This document shows positions 44,305 to 51,767 of a stretch of DNA of 64,000 nucleotides, piece by piece (positions within the stretch are counted from its first letter, which is position 1; each line of letters opens with the position of its first letter). The notes under the pieces are model-generated. The model made no database searches. It had not been told where the DNA came from and saw only the letters and a program-made list of their open reading frames with translations. The translations under genes and the position numbers were made by a program. The DNA comes from Streptosporangium carneum (GTDB lineage: Bacteria > Actinomycetota > Actinomycetes > Streptosporangiales > Streptosporangiaceae). The stretch spans positions 62,001 through 126,000 of the forward strand of contig NZ_BSEV01000023.1 of the NCBI RefSeq assembly GCF_027922005.1, read 5' to 3'.

Positions 44305-44386
44305 GCCGTGACAGGCGACCCCGTCCGGCGCGGCCGTCACGGGCGGGCCCGCGCGGACCCCGCGCCTGGCGGGGGCCGGCTCGGGC

Positions 44387-45145
44387 TCAGGCGGCCGCGG
44401 GCTCCTGGCGGGCCTCCTGACGGGCGCTCGGGTGAGCCGTCAGGTGGGCGGGGGCCGTACGGCGGACGCGTTCGCGCAGGATGGTGCGCAGCACCCGCAG
44501 GCCGTCGCGCACGGCGTGCAGGTTGCTGACGCCGTGGATGCGGCTGCGCTCGTGGCTGGGAACCTCCCGGATCACGAGTCCGGCCTGCGCCGCCCGCACG
44601 TTCATCAGCGTCTCGATCTCGAAGCCGTCGCAGTCGAGCCCGAGGGCGTCGAGGTGGCGGGCCCAGAAGGCGTTGTAGCCGTAGCAGAGGTCGGTGTAGC
44701 GCGTGCCGTACAGGCGGTTGGTGATCAGGGTGAGCGCCCGGTTGCCGAGCGAGCGGGTCGGGCTGATGTCGTCCGATCCGCCTCCGGGGGCGTAGCGGGA
44801 GCCCTTGGCGAAGTCGGCGCCCTCGACCAGGGCGGTCACGAAGGAGGCGATCTCCCTGCCGTCGGTCGACCCGTCGGCGTCGATCATGACGATGATGTCG
44901 CCGGTGGCGGCGGCGAATCCCTCGGTGAGGGCGTTGCCCTTGCCCCTGCGGGTCTGTGTGATGACGCGCAGCCCCGGCCGGAGCGCCTTGGCGACGGCCA
45001 CCGTGTCGTCGGTGGAGTTGCCGTCGACCAGGATGACCTCGTCGATCCAGCCAGGCAGGGTCGCGAAGACGTGCGGCAGGTTGGCGGCCTCGTTCATGGC
45101 GGGAACGACCACGCTGACGCTGGCCGTGAAGGGAGCGCTGTTCAT
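44387..45145 (-). CDS. Glycosyltransferase family 2, dolichyl-P-mannose synthase-like (paralogue)
   Basis: 252 aa, closely similar along its length to the protein encoded at 8606-9433 (shared SVVVPAMNEA, LVDGNS, MIDADGSTDGREI, FAKGSRYAPGGGSDD, DLCYGYNAFWARHLDALGLDCDGFE). It lacks that protein's N-terminal extension and has a different C-terminal tail. No other glycan gene is near, so it is a detached copy. ATG 45145. Confidence 0.9.
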   Translation of the reverse strand: MNSAPFTASVSVVVPAMNEAANLPHVFATLPGWIDEVILVDGNSTDDTVAVAKALRPGLRVITQTRRGKGNALTEGFAAATGDIIVMIDADGSTDGREIASFVTALVEGADFAKGSRYAPGGGSDDISPTRSLGNRALTLITNRLYGTRYTDLCYGYNAFWARHLDALGLDCDGFEIETLMNVRAAQAGLVIREVPSHERSRIHGVSNLHAVRDGLRVLRTILRERVRRTAPAHLTAHPSARQEARQEPAAA

Positions 45146-45506
45146 GGGAACAGGATGGCCCGGCGCGCCTGCAGCCCACTTGAAGTCCTCTTGAAACGGC
45201 CTTCTCGTCGAGGCCGTGACCTGCTGTCACGCGGCGGGGCGGGCCGCTGGGAACGGCGTCGGATCCCGCGGGAAACGGTTCGGCCGCGGGAAGGAGGTCG
45301 AGTCCCTGGAAGGGGAGCCCCTAGAAGTAGAGTCCCTGGAAGGGGAGGGCCTAGAAGGGGAGGGCCTTGCCCGACGGGGTGCGGAGGTCGAGAGGAACCG
45401 GCTCACGTGGGGGACGCGGACGCTGGATGACGTGGATCCTTTTCACGATCCCGCTCCTTTCTGGGCTTGATCATCGGGTGTTACCCATGTGAAGCCCAAG
45501 AATCAC
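45146..45506. other. 361-bp gap with purine-rich repeats
   Basis: No supported gene. At about 45297-45370 the sequence is built from imperfect tandem copies around GAGTCCCTGGAAGGGGAG and GGCCTAGAAGGGGAGGG. An 84-codon open frame through it would code a Glu/Leu-rich repeat, but its composition and lack of a ribosome binding site argue against a gene. Confidence 0.5.
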
Positions 45507-45791
45507 CTATCTGCGTATCACATGAAGCACACTGGCCACACGTTCCGCGGCCGTGGCGACGTCTTCCGCCTGTCCGATACGGCCGGCCCACGACAGCCAG
45601 AACCACCATTCGCCGTCCTCCTCGTGGGCGGCGAGGACGTCCTCGGTCATGGTGGGGGCCATCGGGTTGATCACGTGGAGGCGGGGATAGAGTCCCGGGG
45701 ACGACTTCAGGCGCACCTGGAAGGAGTGCGCCTCCAGTTGGGAGGCGAGTCGCCGTAGATGGTCGACGGCCTCGCCGCGCTCTGCCGTCAT
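45507..45791 (-). CDS. Small conserved-looking protein
   Basis: 94 aa: an N-terminal helix with AVDHLRRLASQLEAHSFQVRL, then a Trp-rich core (EEDGEWWFWLSWAGRI) and a helical tail. It looks like a small folded domain rather than noise, and similar short proteins often sit beside XRE/TPR regulators in actinomycetes. I do not recognise the family. ATG 45791 has AGGAG 8 bases upstream; divergent from the XRE gene. Confidence 0.7.
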   Translation of the reverse strand: MTAERGEAVDHLRRLASQLEAHSFQVRLKSSPGLYPRLHVINPMAPTMTEDVLAAHEEDGEWWFWLSWAGRIGQAEDVATAAERVASVLHVIRR

Positions 45792-46017
45792 ATGGATCAC
45801 TCCTGGCGGACGGTGTTGGCTTTAATGTGCAGAGTGCGGTTTGGCGGGATGTGAGGCAATCGCCCCCTCGCTGGATCGGTCCAGGATCAGTGGAATACAT
45901 CGGAAAGTTGCCGCCGATCCGTGCGTAATCCGCGAATAAAGGGAATGCAATGCACAGGCATGCTTACGCTGTGCTTCGTTCTCGTTAATCTTGTGTAAAC
46001 AGCGACGGGGAGGCGCC

Positions 46018-47451
46018 GTGGCGCGAGGTGAGCATTCTCCGGCGTGCGCGCGACGTTGGCGCGAGCAGGCGGACTCGGAGCAGTGGACGCCCTGGCAGAC
46101 CGCGCAGGCCATCCACGGCTGCTGCAGTGTCAGCCTTCTCAAGGCGCACCGGCTGGCCAGAGGGTGGTCGGCCAGGCAGGCCATCGAGGAGCTCGAGGAG
46201 CTGTGCGAGCGCCAGGACCTGGGGGAGGCGAAGGCCAGCATCGACCTCCTCAACGCCTGGGAGAACAGGCGCGCCAGGCCTCGGCCGCAGACCATCGACC
46301 TGCTGGCCAGGCTCTACCGGGCCAACGCGGTACGGCTCGGCCTGGCCGGCGACTACTGCGACGACAACGGCGGGACCAGGGTCGTCGTGCTCTCCGGCGG
46401 AGAGCACCGCGCGCCGTACCGCGCGGAGGACCGGATCGACGACGACGTCGAGCGGCGCGCGCTGTTCCACCACGCCTTGCTCGGCCCCCGGTTCGTGATG
46501 AGCGGTCGGCTGCTCGCCGAGGTCGAGCGGACCCGCCACGACCTCGACCGGACGCTCGCCTTCACCACCGTCTCCGAGGAGCAGCTCGACCGGCTCGACG
46601 AGCAGGTGCTGCGCTACCGCAGGGAGTACATCACCAGCGCCCCGCTCCCGATGCTCTACCGGCTGATGCTGGAGCTGTCCGACGTGCGGGCGCTCACCGC
46701 CGCCAGACAGCCCGCGATGGCCCAGCGCCGCCTGCTCAGCGCGACCGTGATGCTCGCGCTGCTGTCGGCGGACGCGCTGATGAAGCTCGGCGACACCCGT
46801 CAGGCCCACGCCTGGTACGGCACCGCCCGCACCGCCTCCGACGACATGGGCGATCTGCGGCTGCGCGCGCTGGTCAGGGCCCAGGAGGCGATGCTCCCCT
46901 ACTACTACGGGGACCTGGCCGAGACCGTACGGCTCGCGCGCGAGGCCAGGATGCTCGCCGGGAGCGCGCCGAGCTCTCCGGCGGCGCTCGGCGCGGCGGC
47001 GGAGGCGCGGGCGCTGGCCAGGATGGGCGAGCACAAGGCCGCCAGGGTCGCCCTGGCCGAGGCCGAGCGGATCTTCGCCAGAATGCCCCCCGAGGGCCAT
47101 GACCACCTGGCCTTCCGCTTCTCCGAGCGGCGCCTGCAGTTCTACCGGATCGGCACCCTGATCGAGCTGGGGGAGGAGGTCGACTGGACGCCCGGCCCCT
47201 CGTGCGCGTACGCCATCGACCCGGTCCTCATCCTGCTCGACCAGGCCGCCCACCTGGCCCGTGGCGGCAAGATCGACGATGCCTGCCACCTGGCGGAGAA
47301 GGCGCTGCTCCAGGTTCCGCTCGAGCACCGCACCTCCATCGTGCTCAGCCGGGCCAGGGCGGTGCTGTCCGAGGTGCCGAAGGGCAGGAGCAGAGCCGTG
47401 GCGGTGCGCCGCCTCACCGACCTGCTCGTCGACGCCGCGCCGGTCAGCTGA
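46018..47451 (+). CDS. XRE family regulator with TPR-like domain
   Basis: 477 aa. HTH at about residues 37-100 (VSLLKAHRLARGWSARQAIEEL...LLNAWENRRARPRPQTIDLLARLYR). The rest is helical with TPR-like repeats. Such regulators often act on a neighbouring gene in response to a peptide or small molecule. GTG 46018 has GGGGAGG 5 bases upstream; a TTG at 45991 is less likely. Overlaps the phosphotransferase gene by 1 bp. Confidence 0.88.
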   Translation: MARGEHSPACARRWREQADSEQWTPWQTAQAIHGCCSVSLLKAHRLARGWSARQAIEELEELCERQDLGEAKASIDLLNAWENRRARPRPQTIDLLARLYRANAVRLGLAGDYCDDNGGTRVVVLSGGEHRAPYRAEDRIDDDVERRALFHHALLGPRFVMSGRLLAEVERTRHDLDRTLAFTTVSEEQLDRLDEQVLRYRREYITSAPLPMLYRLMLELSDVRALTAARQPAMAQRRLLSATVMLALLSADALMKLGDTRQAHAWYGTARTASDDMGDLRLRALVRAQEAMLPYYYGDLAETVRLAREARMLAGSAPSSPAALGAAAEARALARMGEHKAARVALAEAERIFARMPPEGHDHLAFRFSERRLQFYRIGTLIELGEEVDWTPGPSCAYAIDPVLILLDQAAHLARGGKIDDACHLAEKALLQVPLEHRTSIVLSRARAVLSEVPKGRSRAVAVRRLTDLLVDAAPVS

Positions 47452-48356
47452 TGGGGCCGCTCGCGGAGGCGGCGTTCAAGGTTCTCCACGATGTCTGCGA
47501 GGACCTCGGGATCGACCACAGGGACGCCCAGCTCCTGCGTGTGCGCAGCAACGCCGTCTTCAAGCTGCGCAGCAGGATCGTGGTCAGGATCGCCACCGCG
47601 CCCAACGCGCTCACCCGCCTGCCGCTGGTTCTCGCGGTGGCCCGCTGGCTGGCCCAGCAGGGGTTCCCCGCCGTCCGCCCCGCCGACGAGATCTCCGAAC
47701 AGCCGGTGGTCCACGAGGGCAGGGTCGTCACCTTCTGGCACTACGTCCCGGCCAGCGGCCGTCCCACGACCACCGAGCTGGGCGAGATCCTGCGCAGCCT
47801 GCACCTGCTGCCGGTCCCCCCGGTGGCGCTGAAGCGGTTCGCGGACCCGCTGGCCGAGCTGCGGGGGACGGTCGACGGTTCCGCGGTGCTCACCCCCTGC
47901 CAGCGGGTCTGGTTGCGCGACCGCATCGCCGAGCTTTCCGAGCGCTGGACGGGCCTCGACATGGACGGCCCCCCGGTGCTGCTGCACGGAGACGCCTGGA
48001 TCGACAACCTGCTGCGCCGCACCGACGGTCACGTGGTGCTCTGCGACTGGGACGGCGTCGCGGTCGGCCCCCGCGAGTGGGACCTGGTCCACACCTACCA
48101 CGGTCAGCGTCGCTTCGGCCTGACCACCGCCGACGTGGACGCCTTCGCCGACGCCTACGGCAGCGACCTGCGGTCGTGGACCGGCTACTCCACACTGATG
48201 GAGATCAGGGACATGTACGCCGTGGGCATCCACATCCGCAACGCGGGAGCCGACCCCTTCTCGCGCAGGGAGCTGCCCCGCAGGCTCGACTCCCTCACGC
48301 GAGGTGAGCAACACACCCGGTGGTACATGTCGGAACCGGCTACTGTCTCCCCTTAA
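47451..48356 (+). CDS. APH family phosphotransferase
   Basis: 301 aa. N-lobe with RVRSNAVFKLRSRIVVRIA (ATP-binding strand and Lys region); catalytic loop LLHGDAWIDNLL at about residue 179; metal-binding CDWDGV at about 198. Aminoglycoside/choline kinase-like fold. In this context it is probably a kinase for a sugar, amine or peptide rather than a resistance enzyme. TGATG coupling with the XRE regulator. Confidence 0.87.
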   Translation: MGPLAEAAFKVLHDVCEDLGIDHRDAQLLRVRSNAVFKLRSRIVVRIATAPNALTRLPLVLAVARWLAQQGFPAVRPADEISEQPVVHEGRVVTFWHYVPASGRPTTTELGEILRSLHLLPVPPVALKRFADPLAELRGTVDGSAVLTPCQRVWLRDRIAELSERWTGLDMDGPPVLLHGDAWIDNLLRRTDGHVVLCDWDGVAVGPREWDLVHTYHGQRRFGLTTADVDAFADAYGSDLRSWTGYSTLMEIRDMYAVGIHIRNAGADPFSRRELPRRLDSLTRGEQHTRWYMSEPATVSP

Positions 48357-48380
48357 AGATCTTCATCTGGGGGGCAGAGC

Positions 48381-48815
48381 ATGCCGAAGGCCACGCTTCA
48401 TCACACCTTTCACGTTCGCAACACTCCGGGCGCGCTCAAGGCGCACCTGAGCCAGCCGCAGAGCTATGTGGGGCTCTCTCCGCTGGTGATCGCGGTCAAG
48501 GACGTCCAGCGGGGGGAGAAGGAGACGCGCTACACCTCGGTCGAGCGCCCCAGGTTCCTCGGCCTCGTCAAGTACGACAGCCTGACCAGGGTGACGCTCC
48601 GGAGCACGCCGGAGACGGTGGAGGGGGAGGCGGCCGGTCCCGGCGGGGTCCGCCTCGCCTACCGGTTCACTCTGACGGAGAAGGACGGCGGCACCGAGGT
48701 CGGGGACACACTCGTGGTGCACGCCTGGAACCGCACGCTGCTGGGCTACGCGGTGCGCAGGGCGCGTGGGGCGCAGCTCGCGCGCGCCGGGATCCTCGTC
48801 GCGCGTCTGGGCTGA
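48381..48815 (+). CDS. SRPBCC-like small protein
   Basis: 144 aa. FHVRNTPGALKAHLSQPQSYVGLSPLVIAVKDVQ and RLAYRFTLTEKDGGTEV fit the ligand-binding START/SRPBCC fold. 24 bp downstream of the phosphotransferase gene, with GGGGGG upstream, so probably the third gene of that operon. Ligand unknown. Confidence 0.8.
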   Translation: MPKATLHHTFHVRNTPGALKAHLSQPQSYVGLSPLVIAVKDVQRGEKETRYTSVERPRFLGLVKYDSLTRVTLRSTPETVEGEAAGPGGVRLAYRFTLTEKDGGTEVGDTLVVHAWNRTLLGYAVRRARGAQLARAGILVARLG

Positions 48816-48879
48816 GGGGCCGGGGCGGGTCCGGGCCGGGAGGCGTCGCTCCGCCGGTCTGCCGCCCGCTCGGGCCGGG

Positions 48880-49122
48880 TCAGTAGGCGCCCTTCGCCCG
48901 GCTCCCGCCCGCGTCGGCGAGCTTCAGGTGGCTCGTCCAGGAGATGCCCTGCCCGGTCCGGGGGCGCGAGTCTCCCGCCTGCCCCGAGGGTGGCTCCAGC
49001 GGGAAGGCCGCGGAGGCCGCGGAGGCCGCGGCGGGAAGGAACGTCGCGGACACGGCCCCGAGGGCCACGCTGCCGAGAGCCGCGGCGAGCAGGGCGAGGG
49101 CGAGTCTCTTCGAGGGTTTCAT
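48880..49122 (-). CDS. Small secreted protein
   Basis: 80 aa. Typical signal peptide (KPSKRLALALLAAALGSVAL) with a likely cleavage after an Ala-rich region near residue 38. The remaining ~40 residues are Gly/Ser/Pro/Arg-rich with one Trp. GGAG 7 bases before the ATG. No recognised family. A hairpin lies about 80 bp upstream. Confidence 0.6.
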   Translation of the reverse strand: MKPSKRLALALLAAALGSVALGAVSATFLPAAASAASAAFPLEPPSGQAGDSRPRTGQGISWTSHLKLADAGGSRAKGAY

Positions 49123-49787
49123 TCGTCACTCCGTGAAGGTAAAGGGGGGTTCGGGAAGGTGCCGCGGATGTCTTGGCGGACACGAGTCGATTACTCCCCT
49201 GTTGCTTTTCCCGGTAAACGGGAAAAGCTCTGTATCAATGTTCGAGCGAAGTGTCGGAAATAAAATTAAATATGCGCTTATTATGGGTTGATTGGTGACT
49301 TCTGTGGCCGCCTCCGGGTGCTCGGGGCTCCCTCCCGGGGGCGGTGAGTCTCCTCGCGCGGCCTCCGCGCCACCCCTCGTGCCGCCTGTCGTGCCACCTG
49401 TTCGGATGTCGCCATGCCCGTGACCTCGCGGGCGACGTTCGGCGTGTTCGCAAGGGCGGCGCGACCCGTCGTCGGAACGAGGCGCTCCCGGTGCGGGCGT
49501 CCCGCGGGCGGGAAACCCGGGCGTCCCGGCTGCGTGCCGCTCCGGACGGGCGTTTTCGGGCCCCGATGGACGTCTCCCGTGGGAACGGCGGCGGGAGGCG
49601 GTATTCGGACGGTCTTCTCAGGCTCCCGCCGTACACCTTAATGCTTTTTTGGTTTTAGGTGTCATGTCAGATTATTTATTTCCTTCAGGTGTGAAACGGG
49701 TGTGCCGCGCAGATGGGGAAAAGCATGCGAAGCCGCCCGGTGTGCTCCCTGGCGGGCCCAAGGGGGCACGCCCGGTAACTTCTCCCC
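49123..49787. other. 665-bp gap with two AT-rich patches
   Basis: No supported gene. 49240-49300 and 49636-49690 are strikingly AT-rich for this genome (for example TAAAATTAAATATGCGC and TTATTTATTTCC), separated by a very GC-rich block. It must hold promoters for the small secreted protein (minus) and the reductase (plus). Confidence 0.5.
49204..49228 (-). promoter_or_regulatory. Perfect 10-bp inverted repeat upstream of the small secreted gene
   Basis: GCTTTTCCCG and CGGGAAAAGC enclose a 5-nt loop. On the minus strand it is followed by CAACAGGGGAGTAATCGAC. It could be an operator or a 5'-UTR stem of the secreted-protein transcript. Confidence 0.5.
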
Positions 49788-50621
49788 ATGACCACCATCG
49801 CTGTCACAGGAGCCACAGGCAGGCTGGGCGGGCGCGTCGCCGCCAGGCTCGCCGCCGCAGGGACCGACCAGAGGCTCGTCGTCCGTGACCCCGCCCGCGC
49901 GCCGCGGCTCGCCGGGGCGCAGGTCGCGCAGGCCGACTTCGCGGACACCGAGGCGGTGCGCCGGGCCCTCGAGGGGGTCGGGACCGTGCTCATGGTCTCG
50001 GCGTCCGAGGCCCCCGACCGCGTCGCCCAGCACCGTTCCTTCGTGGACGCCGCGATCGCCGCGGGAGTCGGCCACCTGGTGTACGTCTCCTTCTACGGAG
50101 CCGCTCCCGACGCCACGTTCACCCTCGCCCGCGACCACTGGGCGACCGAGCAGCACATCCGGGCCCAGGGAGTGCCCTTCACGTTCCTGCGGGACAACAT
50201 GTACGCCGACCTCCTGCCCCTGATGGTCGGCGAGGACGGCGTCCTGCGCGGTCCCGCGAAGCAGGGGAGGGCGACGGTGGTCGCCCTTGACGACATCGCC
50301 GACGCCGCCGTCACCGTCCTGGGCTCGCCCGGCGAGCACGCGGGCGCGACCTACGACCTGACCGGTCCCGAGGCGCTCACCCTCGACGAGATCGCCGCGA
50401 CCATCTCCGAGGTCACGGGACGCGCGGTCTCCTACCACTCGGAGACGGTCGAGGAGGCCTACCGCTCCAGGGCCCACTACGGCGCCCCCGACTGGGAGGT
50501 CGACGCGTGGGTCTCGACCTACACGGCCATCGCCAACGGTGAGCTGGACGGCGTGAGCGACGCCGTCCCCCGTCTGACGGGACGTCCCGCCACGTCCCTG
50601 GCCGCCCTGCTCGCTCCCTGA
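49788..50621 (+). CDS. NmrA-like NAD(P)-binding reductase
   Basis: 277 aa. GATGRLGGRV is the Rossmann glycine motif, with VVRDP after beta-2; atypical SDR of the NmrA/quinone-reductase-2 type. YVSFYGAAPDATF and the C-terminal region follow the family plan. Substrate not predictable. ATG 49788. Confidence 0.88.
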   Translation: MTTIAVTGATGRLGGRVAARLAAAGTDQRLVVRDPARAPRLAGAQVAQADFADTEAVRRALEGVGTVLMVSASEAPDRVAQHRSFVDAAIAAGVGHLVYVSFYGAAPDATFTLARDHWATEQHIRAQGVPFTFLRDNMYADLLPLMVGEDGVLRGPAKQGRATVVALDDIADAAVTVLGSPGEHAGATYDLTGPEALTLDEIAATISEVTGRAVSYHSETVEEAYRSRAHYGAPDWEVDAWVSTYTAIANGELDGVSDAVPRLTGRPATSLAALLAP

Positions 50622-50674
50622 GCCAGGCCGCCGCCCGCGCCCGGCTGCCGGCCCGGCCTCCACCGGAAAGCGTC

Positions 50675-50745
50675 GATCCCGACTTTTCCGGTCCTCTCGG
50701 GGGGATTATCGCCCCCTGAGGGGAACCCTCAAGGGAGGTCCGGAT
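50675..50745. promoter_or_regulatory. G/C-block inverted repeats upstream of TauE
   Basis: CTCGGGGGGATTATC followed by GCCCCCTGAG, then CCCTC...GAGGG, form short hairpins in the gap. They may terminate the reductase transcript or form a leader of the exporter mRNA. Confidence 0.35.
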
Positions 50746-50822
50746 ACGGCACCGCAGCGTGACCCGATCAGCAAGCAGACGTGATTCCGTCAGGAAAGCA
50801 GGGAAAATCGGAAGAGGTTCTC

Positions 50823-51767
50823 ATGCGCGCTCTCATACTCCTGGGCTTCGTGGGCTTCGTGGCCCAACTGGTGGACGGCAGTCTGGGCATGGCCTACGGC
50901 GTCACCTCGACGACGCTGCTCCTGGCGGCGGGGACCAATCCCGCCGCCGCCTCGGCCACCGTCCACCTCGCCGAGATCGGCACCACCCTCGCCTCCGGGA
51001 TCTCCCACTGGCGCTTCGGCAACATCGACTGGGGAGTCGTCGGGAAGATCGGCATTCCCGGCGCTCTGGGCGCCTTCGCGGGAGCCACCTTCCTGAGCAG
51101 CCTGTCGACCGAGACGGCCTCGCCGATCATGTCGACCATCCTGCTGGCCCTCGGCGCGTACGTGCTGGTCCGCTTCACCGTCTTCGGCCTGCCGCGCGGC
51201 AACCTGCACAAGCCGTTGCGCAAGCGTTTCCTCGCCCCGCTCGGCCTGGCCGCGGGATTCGTCGACTCCACCGGCGGTGGCGGCTGGGGGCCTGTCGGCA
51301 CCCCGGCCATCCTGGCCAGCGGCCGGCTGGCGCCGCGCAAGGTGATCGGCTCCATCGACGCCAGCGAGTTCCTCGTCGCCGTCGCGGCGAGCACGGGTTT
51401 CCTCGTCGGACTCGGCTCGAAGAACATCGACTTCGCCTGGGTGGCCGTCCTGCTCCTCGGCGGCGTCCTCGCTGCCCCCATCGCCGCCTGGCTGGTGCGC
51501 CACATCCCGCCGCGCGTTCTGGGGTCGGCCGTCGGCGGCCTGATCATCCTCACCAACGCGCGCACCCTGCTGCGCGGCGAGTGGCTGCACGCCTCCGACG
51601 GGGTGCGGACGGTCGTCTACTCCGCGATCGTCGCCCTCTGGGCCGCGGCGCTCGCCTACTCGGTGCGTGAGTACCGCCGCGACCGGGCCGCCGAGTCCGT
51701 CGAGGGCGTCGAGTCCGGGCTCCGTCGCAGGGGCGACGAGCAGGAGGCCGCGGCCCCCGCGGGGTAG
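50823..51767 (+). CDS. TauE/SafE family sulfite/sulfoacetate exporter
   Basis: 314 aa, eight helices. Two half-repeats: GFVAQLVDGSLGMAYGVTSTTLLLAAG and GLAAGFVDSTGGGGWGPVGTP carry the D-G/D-S-x-G-G motifs of TauE. Substrate class (sulfite or organosulfonate) is known for some relatives only. ATG 50823 with AGAGG upstream. The last 112 bp overlap the end of the convergent kinase gene. Confidence 0.88.
   Translation: MRALILLGFVGFVAQLVDGSLGMAYGVTSTTLLLAAGTNPAAASATVHLAEIGTTLASGISHWRFGNIDWGVVGKIGIPGALGAFAGATFLSSLSTETASPIMSTILLALGAYVLVRFTVFGLPRGNLHKPLRKRFLAPLGLAAGFVDSTGGGGWGPVGTPAILASGRLAPRKVIGSIDASEFLVAVAASTGFLVGLGSKNIDFAWVAVLLLGGVLAAPIAAWLVRHIPPRVLGSAVGGLIILTNARTLLRGEWLHASDGVRTVVYSAIVALWAAALAYSVREYRRDRAAESVEGVESGLRRRGDEQEAAAPAG

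Noticed and set aside
45216-45470. An 84-residue Glu/Leu repeat protein
   Set aside because: No ribosome binding site, composition set by the purine repeat, no hydrophobic core.
49140-49250. A riboswitch upstream of the small secreted protein (yybP-ykoY or ydaO type)
   Set aside because: GGGGAGTA follows a stem on the minus strand, which recalls the manganese riboswitch, but the second conserved half and the pairing partner are missing. Covariance search with Infernal would decide.
49235-49636. A 133-residue Arg/Pro-rich protein on the minus strand
   Set aside because: No protein-like pattern and it ends in AT-rich sequence; looks like chance.
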